Under the pieces are notes generated by a model, which searched no databases, was not told where the DNA came from, and saw only the letters and a program-made list of their open reading frames with translations. A program made the translations under genes and the position numbers. From positions 99,501-163,500 of the forward strand of contig NZ_CP012402.1 in the NCBI RefSeq assembly GCF_001305595.1: DNA of 64,000 bases. The letters run 5' to 3'. The first letter of the stretch is position 1; the number at the start of each line of letters is the position of its first letter. This document shows positions 1-11,412 of the stretch, in pieces. Source of the DNA: Azospirillum thiophilum. Its GTDB lineage: Bacteria > Pseudomonadota > Alphaproteobacteria > Azospirillales > Azospirillaceae.

Positions 1-227
1 CCGGCCTCTATCCGCGCCACGCGCGCATCCTGAAGCTGATCATGGACGGGTGCAGCAACAAGGAGATCGCGCGCGAGATGCTGATGACCGAGGATCTGGT
101 CAAGCTGCATGTCCGCCACATCATGCAGACCATCAACGTCCGCAACCGCACCCAGGCCGCCCTGTGGGCCGCCCAGAGCGGCATCATCCAGGAGATGGAG
201 TATTTCCTGGAGCGGACCGTGCCGTAG
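1..227 (+). CDS. LuxR/GerE-type transcriptional regulator, C-terminal part (cut by window edge)
   Basis: The frame runs in from the left edge (first full codon at 3) and stops with TAG at 225-227, so only about 74 residues are present. They form a GerE/LuxR DNA-binding helix-turn-helix: SNKEIAREM is the conserved turn region and VRNRTQAALWAAQSG is the usual final helix. A tail of about 15 residues (IIQEMEYFLERTVP) follows. Any receiver or ligand domain lies outside the window, so the signal it answers to is unknown. A DMT exporter starts 108 bp downstream on the same strand, but nothing shows that they are co-transcribed. Confidence 0.85.
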   Translation, partial: GLYPRHARILKLIMDGCSNKEIAREMLMTEDLVKLHVRHIMQTINVRNRTQAALWAAQSGIIQEMEYFLERTVP

Positions 228-335
228 GAAGCGCCGGGCAGGCGGCCGAAGGGATCGCCGACAGGGCCGGGCGGCAGCGCATTCCGCAGTGCGGCACCCA
301 TTGCAGCCGCTCCCCGCGTCAGCTATGCAACCCGC

Positions 336-1310
336 ATGAGCGCCGACGCCCTTCCCGACCCCACCCTTCCCCGCCCGCCCGCCGCCTCGTCCGCCGCCCC
401 GCCTTCCGCGGCGGAGGTCCGGCATGCGACCGGGGTCGGCTCCATCGCCATCCTGCTGTGGTCGACGGCGGCGCTGCTGACCTCGCTGTCCAGCGCCATG
501 CCGCCGCTGCAACTGGTCGCGGTCACCTTCGGGCTGGCCTTCCTGACCGGCATCACCGTCGCGGCGCTGCGCGGGCGCGGCGTGGTGAGCGCGCTGCGGC
601 AGCCCCTGCCGGTGTGGATGGTCGGGGTCGGCGGGCTGTTCGGCTACCATGCCTGCCTGTTCCTGGCCTTCCATCTGGCGCCGGCCGCCGCGGTGGAGGT
701 CAACCTGCTGAACTATCTCTGGCCGCTCTGCATCGTGCTGTTCTCCGCCCTGCTGCCGGGCGAGCGGCTGAAGGCGGCGCATGTCGCCGGGGCGCTGTGC
801 GGCTTGGCCGGCACCGCGCTGATCCTGTCGGGCCGCGGCGGCAGTCTCGCTCTGGACGGGCTGCATCTGGACGGCGCCAACCTGTCCGCCTATGGCGCGG
901 CGCTGGCCGCCGCGCTGATCTGGGGCGCCTATTCGGTGCTGTCGCGGCGCTTCGGCAGCGTCCCGACCGAAGCGGTGAGCGGCTTCTGCCTCGTCACCGC
1001 CCTGCTGGGACTGGCGGGCCATCTGCTGTTCGAGGATGCCACGGTGTGGCCGCAGCACCTGATGGGCTGGCTGGCGCTGCTGGCGCTCGGCCTCGGGCCG
1101 GACGGGCTGGCCTTCTTCGTCTGGGACCATGGGATGAAGCGCGGCGACATCCGGGCGCTGGGCGTGCTGTCCTACGCGGTGCCGCCGGCCTCCACCCTGC
1201 TGCTGATCCTGTTCGGGCAGGCCAGCGGCGGCTGGACCGTGTGGGCGGCCTGCGCGCTGATCGCCGGCGGCGCGGTCATGGCCAGCTGGGACATGATCCG
1301 GGGCCGGTGA
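336..1310 (+). CDS. DMT/EamA-family inner-membrane exporter, YddG-like
   Basis: The 324-residue protein has a Pro/Ala-rich cytoplasmic N-terminus of about 30 residues, then about ten hydrophobic segments in two EamA repeats, the normal size for the drug/metabolite superfamily. The stretch VEVNLLNYLWPLCIVLFS near residue 130 resembles the aromatic amino acid exporter YddG, and GLAFFVWDHGMKRGD in the second half is also typical of that branch. Family knowledge suggests efflux of amino acids or related metabolites across the inner membrane; the substrate cannot be read from sequence. It appears monocistronic, with the next gene 93 bp downstream. The start at 336 is the first ATG that keeps the whole fold. 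Confidence 0.85.
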   Translation: MSADALPDPTLPRPPAASSAAPPSAAEVRHATGVGSIAILLWSTAALLTSLSSAMPPLQLVAVTFGLAFLTGITVAALRGRGVVSALRQPLPVWMVGVGGLFGYHACLFLAFHLAPAAAVEVNLLNYLWPLCIVLFSALLPGERLKAAHVAGALCGLAGTALILSGRGGSLALDGLHLDGANLSAYGAALAAALIWGAYSVLSRRFGSVPTEAVSGFCLVTALLGLAGHLLFEDATVWPQHLMGWLALLALGLGPDGLAFFVWDHGMKRGDIRALGVLSYAVPPASTLLLILFGQASGGWTVWAACALIAGGAVMASWDMIRGR

Positions 1311-1403
1311 GCGGGAAAAGGGTGACAGCGATTTCATGCCGCGGGCGCTGCGAATGGTGGTAATCGGCAAGGATCGTCCCGACGGCCTGCGAGTGCCTGC
1401 CAA

Positions 1404-3239
1404 ATGCCAGAGCGTTCGTCCGATTTGCGTTCGTCCGATTGTCCCCCCTCCTCTTCCGAGCCTCTTTCCGGACGCCTGTCCGCCACCCGCCGATTCCTTG
1501 CCGATGTCTGGCGCCTGACCCGCCCCTACTGGTTCTCGGAAGAGAAATGGGCGGCGCGCGGCCTGCTGGCGGCGATCGTCGCGCTGAATCTGGCCGCGGT
1601 GTTCATGGAGGTCTGGTTCACCCGGATCAACGCCGAGCTGTTCGACGCGCTCCAGGACAAGAACCAGGACGGCTTCATCCATGCCCTGCTGATGTTCGGC
1701 GGGCTGGCGCTGGTCTTCATCGCGGTGGCGGTCTACCGGCTCTACCTGAACCAGATGCTGCAAATCCGCTGGCGCCGCTGGCTGACCGGGCGGTATCTGG
1801 GCGACTGGCTGGAGAACCAGACCTACTACCGGCTGGCCTTCGCCGGGACGGGCACCGACAACCCCGACCAGCGCATCGCCGAGGATCTGCGTGGCTTCGT
1901 GCAGATGACGCTCAGCCTGTCTCTGGGATTCCTGACCAACATCGTCTCGCTGGCCTCCTTCCTGGTCATCCTGTGGAGCCTGTCGGGCGCGGTCGCCCTG
2001 CCCTGGCTCGGCATCGAGCTGCCCGGCTACATGGTGTGGGTGGCGTTGGCCTATGCGGTCGCCGGCACCTGGATCACCCACCGCATCGGCAAGCCGCTGG
2101 CCCGGCTCAGCTTCGACCAGGAGCGTTACGAGGCCGACTTCCGCTTCGCCCTGGTCCGTCTGCGCGAGAATGCCGAGAGCATCGCCCTCCAGCAGGGCGA
2201 GGCGCAGGAGGCGCGCGGCTTCGACGGCCGCTTCGCCAACGTCGTCGCCAACTGGTGGGCACTGATGCGCACGCAGAAGCGGCTGGTCTGGTTCACCTCC
2301 GCCTACGGCCAGATCGCCGTCATCTTTCCCTTCCTGGTCGCCGCTCCCCGCTATTTCAGCGGCGCCCTGCCGCTGGGATCGCTGATGCAGACCTCGCAGG
2401 CCTTCGGGCAGGTCCAGGGCTCGATGTCCTGGTTCATCGACGCCTATGTCAGCCTGGCCGACTGGCACGCCACCACCAGCCGCCTGACCGGCTTCCGCCA
2501 TGCGGTGGAGACGGTGCGGGCCGCCGGCCGCGACAATGCCGGGATCGAGCGGACGACCGCGGCGGACGACGCCCTGCGGCTGGACGGGCTGGCCCTGACC
2601 CTGCCGGCGGGCGGCGCCCCGCTGGTCCGCGCCGACCTGACGGTACGGCCGGGCGAGCGGCTGCTGATCGCCGGCCCGTCGGGGTCGGGCAAGAGCACCA
2701 TCCTGCGCGCCATCGCCGGCATCTGGCCCTTCGGCCGGGGCCGCATCGTCCTGCCAGCCGCTGGGCCGGGCGAAGGGCCGGCAGGCAGTCCTGACGCCCC
2801 GAACGGCACCATGGTCCTGCCGCAGAAGCCCTATCTCCCCATCGGCCCGCTGCGCGCCGCGGTGACCTATCCGTCGGCTCCCGACGTCTTCGACGACGAG
2901 GCGGTGCGCGAGGTGCTCGACGCCGTCGGCATGGCGGGACTGGCCGAGCGGCTGGCGGAGGAGGATCATTGGACGCAGCGCCTGTCCGGCGGCGAGCAGC
3001 AGCGCATCGCCATCGCCCGCGTCCTGCTGCACAAACCCGATTGGCTCTATCTGGACGAGGCGACGTCAGCCTGCGACCCGGAGACCGAGGAACGGCTCTA
3101 CGGCCTGCTGCGCGACCGCCTGCCCGGCACCGCGATCGTCAGCATCGGCCACCGCCCCGGCCTCGCCGCGTTCCACGACCGCCGGCTGACGGTCCGGCGC
3201 GACGGCGACGGGATCGGCGATCTGGTGGGGGCGGCCTGA
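1404..3239 (+). CDS. Fused ABC transporter permease/ATPase, ABC_membrane_2 (YddA/ABCD-like)
   Basis: One 611-residue polypeptide carries both halves of an ABC half-transporter. Residues of about 50-330 are a membrane domain of the SbmA/YddA/peroxisomal ABCD type (for example LYLNQMLQIRWRRWLTGRYL). Residues of about 395-600 are the ATPase, with Walker A GPSGSGKST, signature LSGGEQQRIAIARVLL and Walker B LYLDEATS. It should act as a homodimer in the inner membrane; relatives move hydrophobic or peptide-like substrates, but the cargo here is unknown. The start is uncertain because no clear ribosome site precedes 1404. The first codons include a tandem duplication of the 15-mer gcgttcgtccgattt (about 1412-1441) that encodes repeated RSSD residues. 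It converges with the LysR gene, one base away. Confidence 0.85.
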   Translation: MPERSSDLRSSDCPPSSSEPLSGRLSATRRFLADVWRLTRPYWFSEEKWAARGLLAAIVALNLAAVFMEVWFTRINAELFDALQDKNQDGFIHALLMFGGLALVFIAVAVYRLYLNQMLQIRWRRWLTGRYLGDWLENQTYYRLAFAGTGTDNPDQRIAEDLRGFVQMTLSLSLGFLTNIVSLASFLVILWSLSGAVALPWLGIELPGYMVWVALAYAVAGTWITHRIGKPLARLSFDQERYEADFRFALVRLRENAESIALQQGEAQEARGFDGRFANVVANWWALMRTQKRLVWFTSAYGQIAVIFPFLVAAPRYFSGALPLGSLMQTSQAFGQVQGSMSWFIDAYVSLADWHATTSRLTGFRHAVETVRAAGRDNAGIERTTAADDALRLDGLALTLPAGGAPLVRADLTVRPGERLLIAGPSGSGKSTILRAIAGIWPFGRGRIVLPAAGPGEGPAGSPDAPNGTMVLPQKPYLPIGPLRAAVTYPSAPDVFDDEAVREVLDAVGMAGLAERLAEEDHWTQRLSGGEQQRIAIARVLLHKPDWLYLDEATSACDPETEERLYGLLRDRLPGTAIVSIGHRPGLAAFHDRRLTVRRDGDGIGDLVGAA

Positions 3240-3240
3240 G

Positions 3241-4146
3241 CTATCCCGGCGGCAACGCCCCCCGCGCCTCCGCCAGCAGCCATTGGCGGAAGGCGGCGAA
3301 GGGCGGGTGGTTGGCCTTGCCGCGGGGATGCACGAGGTAATAGGCCCGCGCGCTGCGGTGCGGGCGGTCGATGGCCGGAACCAGCGTGCCGTCGGCCAGC
3401 TCGCCGCGCACCAGCAGGGTCGGCAGCAGGGCGACGCCCAGCCCGGCCTCCGCCGCCTGGGCGGTGGTGGCGAACTGCTCGAACACCATGCCGGCGCCGG
3501 GGCGCGGGGCCAGCCCCTGGGCGGCCAGCCAGTCGTTCCAGGCATCGGCGCGCGTGCTGGTGTGCAGCAGCGGCAGCGCCGGCAGGTCAGCCGGCTCCGT
3601 CACCGGATGCGCCGCCAGGAAGGCGGGGGAACAGACCGGCAGCACCTCCTCGTCCAGCAGATGGTCGCAGACGGCATCGGGCCAGTCGCCGAAGCCGTAA
3701 TGGATGGCGGCGTCCAGGTCATGGACGCGGAAGTCGAAGGGAGCCAGCTTGGTGGTGAAATGGATCGTCACATGGGGGTGGGCCGCCTGGAAGGCCGGCA
3801 GCCGCGGCACCAGCCAGCGCGTGCCGAAGGTCGGCAGGATGGCGAGGTTCAGCACGCCGCCCTTGGGCGCCGCGATGGTCCTCACCGTGGCTGCCGCGAT
3901 CTGGCGCAGCGCGTCGCGCACCGGGTCGGCATAGAGCGCGCCGGTGGGGGTCAGCGTCACCCGCTGGCCCTTGCGGACGAACAGGGCGGTGCCGATCTGC
4001 TCCTCCAGCGCCTTGACCTGCCGGCTGACCGCCCCTTGCGTCAGCGACAGTTCCGCCGCCGCCGCGGTGAAGCTGCCGGTGCGCGCCGCCGCCTCGAAGG
4101 CGGTCAGCATGCTCATGGAAGGGAGGAGGCGGCGCTGCAGGTCCAT
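3241..4146 (-). CDS. LysR-family transcriptional regulator, GcvA-like
   Basis: The 301-residue protein has the standard LysR plan. The N-terminal winged HTH covers roughly residues 8-68 (LTAFEAAARTGSFTAAAAEL, then LTQGAVSRQVKALEEQIG), and the rest is a periplasmic-binding-protein-like effector domain. The PS-free 'LTQGAVSRQ' helix and the RRLLPSMSMLTAFEAAAR opening are typical of the GcvA subgroup. It is transcribed away from the ThDP enzyme that starts at 4260; the 113-bp spacer carries a textbook T-N11-A box at 4153-4171. The likely role is control of the ThDP enzyme/ALDH pair and of itself; effector unknown. Confidence 0.88.
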   Translation of the reverse strand: MDLQRRLLPSMSMLTAFEAAARTGSFTAAAAELSLTQGAVSRQVKALEEQIGTALFVRKGQRVTLTPTGALYADPVRDALRQIAAATVRTIAAPKGGVLNLAILPTFGTRWLVPRLPAFQAAHPHVTIHFTTKLAPFDFRVHDLDAAIHYGFGDWPDAVCDHLLDEEVLPVCSPAFLAAHPVTEPADLPALPLLHTSTRADAWNDWLAAQGLAPRPGAGMVFEQFATTAQAAEAGLGVALLPTLLVRGELADGTLVPAIDRPHRSARAYYLVHPRGKANHPPFAAFRQWLLAEARGALPPG

Positions 4147-4152
4147 GCCACT

Positions 4153-4171
4153 TCATTACCAAAGCTCATGA
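4153..4171. promoter_or_regulatory. Candidate LysR operator between divergent genes
   Basis: TCAT, eleven bases, then ATGA form a dyad with the T-N11-A geometry bound by LysR-type regulators. It lies 7 bp in front of the LysR start (4146) and about 90 bp in front of the ThDP-enzyme start (4260), the expected place for autoregulation plus divergent activation. This is a pattern match only. Confidence 0.45.
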
Positions 4172-4259
4172 CCTGTGGAAAGAAAGTCGTTTGCGCTCTG
4201 GTGCGGGGCACGGCACCGTCGGTATCCTGGAGATCCGGAACAGGTGGGGCGGAGCAGCG

Positions 4260-5918
4260 ATGAAGACCGGTGGTCAGTTGATCGTCGAAGCGCTGGAGGC
4301 GCAGGGCGTGCGGCGGGTGTTCGGCGTGCCGGGCGAGAGCTATCTCGCCGTGCTGGACGCGCTGCATGACAGCCCCATCGACATGGTCGTCTGCCGCCAC
4401 GAAGGCGGCGCGGCGATGATGGCGGAGGCGCAGGCCAAGCTGACCGGCCGTCCCGGCGTCTGCCTGGTCACCCGCGGCCCCGGCGCCACCAATGCCGCGT
4501 CGGGCATCCATGTCGCCCAGCAGGACGAGACGCCGCTGGTCGTGCTGGTCGGCCAGATCGAGCGCGGCATGCGCGGCCGCGACGCCTTCCAGGAGGTCGA
4601 TTACGGCAAGCTGTTCGGCGGCATGTGCAAGTGGGTCGCCGAGATCGACAGCGCCGACCGCGTGCCGGAGATGATCTCCCGCGCCTTCCACACCGCGATG
4701 GCCGGCCGTCCCGGCCCGGTGGTGCTGGCCCTGCCGGAAGACACGCTGACCGAGACCGCCGATGCTGCCGCCGCCCCGCGGGCCGAGCCGGTGGACAGCG
4801 CGCCGACGCCGGCGCAGGTGGCATCCTTCGCCGATCTGCTGGCCAAGGCGGAGAAGCCGCTGCTGGTGGTCGGCGGTTCCCGCTGGACGGAGGAGTCGGT
4901 CGCGGCGCTGAAGGGTTTCGCCGAGCGGCTGTCGCTGCCGGTGGCCGTCACCTTCCGCCGGCAGATGCTGTTCGACCATGCCCATCCGCTCTATGCCGGC
5001 GACATCGGGCTGGGCATCAACCCCAAGCTGACCGCGCTGGTCAAGGACAGCGACCTGCTGATCCTGCTGGGCGACCGCTTCTCCGAGGTGCCGTCGCAGG
5101 GCTACGGCCTGCTTGGCATCCCCGATCCGCACAAGGCGGTGGTCCACATCCATCCGGGCGCCGAGGAGATCGGCCGCGTCTTCCGCCCGACGCTGGGCAT
5201 GGTCGCCACGCCGGGCGCCTTCCTGGAGGCGGTGTCGGCGCTGGCCGTCACCCCGAACCCGGTCTGGGCTGCCCGCGCCGAGACCGCGCATGCCGCCTAC
5301 GAGGAGTGGAGCACCCCGCCCGACGCCATCCCCGGCGAGGTGCAGATGGGCCGCATCATGGCCTGGCTGGACGAGCGGCTGGCCGACGACGCGATCTTCA
5401 CCAACGGCGCCGGCAACTACGCCACCTGGATCCACCGCTTCCACCGCTTCCGCCGGTTCGGCACGCAGGTGGCGCCGGTCTGCGGCTCGATGGGCTACGG
5501 CCTGCCGGCCGCCGTCGCCGCCAAGCTGCAGCACCGCACCCGCGACGTGCTGTGTTTCGCCGGCGACGGCTGCTTCCAGATGACCGGGCTGGAGTTCGGC
5601 ACCGCCGTCCAGGAGGGCGCCGCGGTCATCGTGCTGGTGGTCGACAACGGCATGTACGGCACCATCCGCATGCACCAGGAGCGCGAATATCCCGGCCGCG
5701 TCTCCGGCACGGCGCTGAAGAACCCGGACTTCGCCGCCTTCGCCCGCGCCTATGGCGGCCATGGCGAGACGGTGGAGACCACCGACCAGTTCGCCCCGGC
5801 CTTCGAGCGCGCCCGCGCGTCCGGCCTGCCGGCGATCATCCACATCAAGCTCGACCCCGAGGCCCTGACCCCCAACCGGACCCTGTCCGAGATCCGTGCG
5901 GCGGGTAAGGGCAAGTAA
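4260..5918 (+). CDS. Thiamine-diphosphate-dependent enzyme, acetolactate synthase-like
   Basis: The 552-residue protein has the three-domain layout of the ThDP enzymes: N-terminal pyrimidine-binding domain with the catalytic Glu in RHEGGAAMMAEA (about residue 50), a central domain, and a C-terminal domain whose ThDP motif begins GDGCFQMTG and ends VVDNGMYG. The first domain also has GPGATNAASG, as in acetolactate synthases. The start at 4260 follows a GGAG-containing ribosome site; an upstream in-frame ATG at 4191 would only add sequence unlike the family. Relatives decarboxylate or ligate 2-oxo acids. The ALDH7 gene downstream suggests that this enzyme yields an aldehyde or feeds lysine/pipecolate breakdown, but the true substrate is unknown. 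Confidence 0.85.
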   Translation: MKTGGQLIVEALEAQGVRRVFGVPGESYLAVLDALHDSPIDMVVCRHEGGAAMMAEAQAKLTGRPGVCLVTRGPGATNAASGIHVAQQDETPLVVLVGQIERGMRGRDAFQEVDYGKLFGGMCKWVAEIDSADRVPEMISRAFHTAMAGRPGPVVLALPEDTLTETADAAAAPRAEPVDSAPTPAQVASFADLLAKAEKPLLVVGGSRWTEESVAALKGFAERLSLPVAVTFRRQMLFDHAHPLYAGDIGLGINPKLTALVKDSDLLILLGDRFSEVPSQGYGLLGIPDPHKAVVHIHPGAEEIGRVFRPTLGMVATPGAFLEAVSALAVTPNPVWAARAETAHAAYEEWSTPPDAIPGEVQMGRIMAWLDERLADDAIFTNGAGNYATWIHRFHRFRRFGTQVAPVCGSMGYGLPAAVAAKLQHRTRDVLCFAGDGCFQMTGLEFGTAVQEGAAVIVLVVDNGMYGTIRMHQEREYPGRVSGTALKNPDFAAFARAYGGHGETVETTDQFAPAFERARASGLPAIIHIKLDPEALTPNRTLSEIRAAGKGK

Positions 5919-5936
5919 CCGACACCTCGCTTTATC

Positions 5937-6052
5937 CCCTCTCCCCCCTGGGGAGAGGGTTAGGGTGAGGGGGACGCACTGCAGGATTTTCGCAATAGTC
6001 CCGCCGCGCCTCCCCCTCACCCCGTCCCTCTCCCCGAGGGGGAGAGGGGGAG
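5937..6052. repeat. Bipartite GC-rich palindromic element (REP/BIME-like), copy A
   Basis: Two inverted copies of a ccctctcccc/[17 protein letters not shown], each flanked by a tract of the type ggttagggtgaggggg, face each other across about 36 bp of unrelated sequence. It fills the spacer between the ThDP enzyme and the ALDH gene. Related elements occur at 8907-9011, 28394-28494 and 45871-46004. It could act as an mRNA-stabilising or attenuating hairpin pair; this is inferred from structure only. Confidence 0.75.
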
Positions 6053-6078
6053 ACCTACACACCCAAGGAGCCACCCCG

Positions 6079-7572
6079 GTGCAGCACAGCGACATCCTCT
6101 CCCGTTTCGGCCTGACCTCCAGCGGGTCCGGGCTGACCGCCCGGTCGCCGGTCGACGGCGCCACCCTCGCCACGGTGGCGGAGACCGCGCCGTCGCAGGT
6201 GTCCGACATCGCAGCCAACGCCGCCCGCGCCTTCGAGGCGTGGCGCTCGGTGCCGGCGCCGCGCCGGGGCGAGCTGGTCCGCCTGCTGGGCGAGGAGCTG
6301 CGCGCCGCCAAGGAGGATCTGGGCCGTCTGGTTTCACTGGAAGCCGGCAAGATCTATCAGGAAGGCCTTGGTGAAGTTCAGGAGATGATCGACATCTGCG
6401 ACTTCGCCGTCGGCCTGTCGCGCCAGCTCTACGGCCTGACCATTGCGTCGGAGCGGCCGGGCCACGCCATGCGCGAGACCTGGCACCCGGCCGGCCCCTG
6501 CCTCGTCATCTCCGCCTTCAACTTCCCGGTGGCGGTGTGGTCGTGGAACGCGGCGCTGGCGCTCGTCTGCGGCGACCCGGTGGTGTGGAAGCCGTCGGAG
6601 AAGACCCCGCTGACCGCCGCCGCCTGCCAGGTGATCTTCGAGCGCGCCGCGGCCCGCTTCGGCGATGCGCCGGCCAACCTGTCCCAGCTGGTCCAGGGCG
6701 GCCGTGAGATCGGCGAGGCGCTGGTCGCCCATCCGGGCTTCCCCATCGTCTCGGCCACCGGCTCGACCCGCATGGGCCGCGAGGTCTCCAAGGTGGTTGC
6801 CGAACGCTTCGGCCGCTCGATCCTGGAGCTGGGTGGCAACAACGCCATGATCGTGGCGCCGTCGGCCGACCTGGACATGGCGCTGCGCGCCATCCTGTTC
6901 TCCGCCGTCGGCACCTGCGGCCAGCGCTGCACCACGCTGCGCCGGCTGATCGTCCACCGTTCGGTCAAGGACCAGCTGCTGCCGCGCCTGAAGGCGGCCT
7001 ACGCCTCGGTTCCGATCGGCAGCCCGCTTGACAGCGGCGTGCTGATGGGGCCGCTGGTCGATGCCGACGCCTTCAAGGCGATGCAGCGCGCGCTGGAAAC
7101 CGCCAAGACCGAGGGCGGCACGGTGACCGGCGGCGAGCGCACGCTGGCCGACCGCTTCCCCGACGCCTTCTACGTCACCCCGGCCATCGTCGAGATGCCG
7201 GGCCAGACCGAGGTGGTCCGGCACGAGACCTTCGCGCCGATCCTCTATGTCCTGACCTACGACACGCTGGACGAGGCCATCGCGCTTCAGAACGCGGTGC
7301 CGCAGGGCCTGTCCTCCTGCATCTTCTCCACCGACCTGCGCGAGACCGAGCGCTTCCTGTCGGCCGGCGGCTCCGACTGCGGCATCGCCAACGTCAACAT
7401 CGGGCCGAGCGGTGCGGAGATCGGCGGCGCCTTCGGCGGCGAGAAGGAGACCGGCGGCGGCCGTGAGTCCGGCTCCGACGCCTGGAAGGCCTACATGCGC
7501 CGCCAGACCGCGACGGTGAACTACTCCTCGGCGCTGCCGCTGGCCCAGGGCATCAAGTTCGAGATCGGCTGA
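6079..7572 (+). CDS. amaB: ALDH7-family semialdehyde dehydrogenase (L-aminoadipate-semialdehyde/P6C type)
   Basis: The 497-residue protein is very close in pattern to antiquitin/AmaB. It has NFPVAVWSWNAALAL and the NAD-site residues VVWKPSEKTPL, the general-base motif ELGGNNAMIV, the catalytic Cys in GTCGQRCTTLRR, and the family-specific C-terminus GAFGGEKETGGGRESGSDAWK. ALDH7 members oxidise 2-aminoadipate semialdehyde (in equilibrium with piperideine-6-carboxylate) to 2-aminoadipate in lysine/pipecolate catabolism; betaine-aldehyde activity is an alternative for some relatives. The GTG start at 6079 follows AAGGAG at 6065-6070; the open frame upstream of it only translates the palindromic repeat. 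It probably forms a transcription unit with the ThDP enzyme. Confidence 0.88.
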   Translation: MQHSDILSRFGLTSSGSGLTARSPVDGATLATVAETAPSQVSDIAANAARAFEAWRSVPAPRRGELVRLLGEELRAAKEDLGRLVSLEAGKIYQEGLGEVQEMIDICDFAVGLSRQLYGLTIASERPGHAMRETWHPAGPCLVISAFNFPVAVWSWNAALALVCGDPVVWKPSEKTPLTAAACQVIFERAAARFGDAPANLSQLVQGGREIGEALVAHPGFPIVSATGSTRMGREVSKVVAERFGRSILELGGNNAMIVAPSADLDMALRAILFSAVGTCGQRCTTLRRLIVHRSVKDQLLPRLKAAYASVPIGSPLDSGVLMGPLVDADAFKAMQRALETAKTEGGTVTGGERTLADRFPDAFYVTPAIVEMPGQTEVVRHETFAPILYVLTYDTLDEAIALQNAVPQGLSSCIFSTDLRETERFLSAGGSDCGIANVNIGPSGAEIGGAFGGEKETGGGRESGSDAWKAYMRRQTATVNYSSALPLAQGIKFEIG

Positions 7573-8029
7573 GCACCGTCCCGCCGCAGCGTCACCGCCC
7601 CCCGCATCGCGGGAACGGTGGCGCCGCGGCGGGGCTTCCCAACTCTCCAATTGAACCGCGGGCTGTCGCTCCATATCGCCCGCGGCGGCCGGCTCCCCCG
7701 CTCCCCCGCCGCCCTGGAAGGGAAACGCGGGCCGAGCCGGGCGAATCCGTAGGGGCTGGGTTTGATTTGACGCAATGCCGCAAAACGCATTGCCGGTCTA
7801 TGCTTGAGCCTGGTGGTCGATCTGGTTGACGCTTTGCCCTCCGCCCCGACGGCGCCGCCCCCAGGAACCAATCCTCCATGGTGGCACACAGGCGCCCCTT
7901 CCCCCGCCCGCCGGGGGAAGGCCGGGTGGCCGGGCGGAACGCTCGCTCGTCCTCGTCGACTGGCAATGTCGGCAACGCATCCGTCTCCTCCTCTGCGGAA
8001 GCGTTCCTCCGTTCACTTCCCCGCTTCGG
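7573..8029. other. 457-bp gap without a supported gene
   Basis: The gap lies between the ALDH stop and the xdhC stop (convergent genes). No open frame here has coding-like composition or family resemblance. It holds one stray iteron (7657-7677) embedded in a CCGCGGGC-N14-GCCCGCGG dyad, and a 10-bp-stem hairpin at 7897-7921 (ccttcccccg/cgggggaagg). The latter could end transcription from either side but lacks a T-run. Confidence 0.6.
7657..7677 (-). repeat. Isolated copy of the replication iteron
   Basis: CGCGGGCTGTCGCTCCAT (7657-7674) is an exact 18-base match to the reverse complement of the iteron at 37549-37569. It sits in the largest gene-free gap of the left half, about 30 kb from the iteron arrays. 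It also lies inside a CCGCGGGC...GCCCGCGG dyad (7656-7685). It would be a natural distant binding site for the RepA encoded at 38021-39283. Confidence 0.7.
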
Positions 8030-8868
8030 TCAGGCTGGCATGAAGACTGACGGAACCTTCGCGAACGCCACCAGCAGTTCCGCCGCGACCAGGGCCGCGA
8101 TCACCTCCGGCCGCTTGTCGCCGGTCAGCGCCGCGCCGACCGGGCAGGTCAGCCCGTCCAGCGCCCCGGTGTCGCGGTCACAGTCCCGCGCCCGCGCCCG
8201 GAACCGGCGCTCGAACTTCGCGCGCTTGGTTGCCGAGCCGATCATGCCGACATAGGCCGCATCGCCCCGGCGCAGGGCCGCTTCGGCGATCTCGAAATCC
8301 AGGGCATGGCTGTGGGTCAGCACCAGATAGCCGGCCCCGGCCGGGGCGTCGGCCAGCGGGTCGAGCGGACTGTCGGTCAGGATGCGCTCCACCCCCGGCG
8401 GGATCGCGGCGGGGAACTCCTGCGCCCGGCCGTCGATCCACAGCAGGCGTAGCGGCAGCGGCGCGAAGGCCGTCGCCATCGCCCGTCCGACATGGCCGGC
8501 GCCGAACAGCAGCAGTACCGGGCGCGCGTCGGCGGCGCGGCACTCGCGTTCCCCCAACGCCGCGGCGGTCTCCCGCCCGGCGCGCTCCAGCCGCAGCACG
8601 ACATGGCCGCCACAGCATTGGCCGGTGGCGGGGCCGAGCGGCAGGTCGAGCGTCTCCTGTGCGCCGCCCTCCCCGATCATCCGGCGCGCGGCGGCGATGG
8701 CCGTCCATTCCAGCCGGCCGCCGCCGACCGTGCCGGCGCAAGTCCGCCGGCCGACCAGCATCCCGGCGCCCACCTCCCGCGGGGTCGAGCCGCGCGCCTC
8801 TGCCACCGTCACCAGCACCGCCGGCTCGCCGCGCGACAGCCAGTCGGCGAGGGTTGCGGACAGCAGGG

Positions 8869-8872
<4 letters not shown>
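8030..8872 (-). CDS. xdhC: Xanthine dehydrogenase accessory protein XdhC
   Basis: The 280-residue protein opens with an XdhC/CoxI domain (LVTVAEARGSTPREVGAGMLV, then GTVGGGRLEW and the Cys pair QCCGG) and ends with the Rossmann-like domain (LLFGAGHVGRAMA, LTHSHALDFEIAEAALRR, YVGMIGSATKRAKF). XdhC binds molybdenum cofactor, promotes its sulfuration and hands it to the large subunit. Its ATG overlaps the xdhB stop by four bases (ATGA), so it is the last gene of the xdhABC operon. Confidence 0.95.

Positions 8873-11398
<2,526 letters not shown>

Positions 11399-11412
<14 letters not shown>

Noticed and set aside
4113-6350. Long minus-strand open frame (745 codons) across the ThDP enzyme and ALDH start
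   Set aside because: It runs antisense to well-recognised ThDP and ALDH motifs and has Arg/Gly-rich low-complexity sequence with no family pattern; a by-product of high GC.
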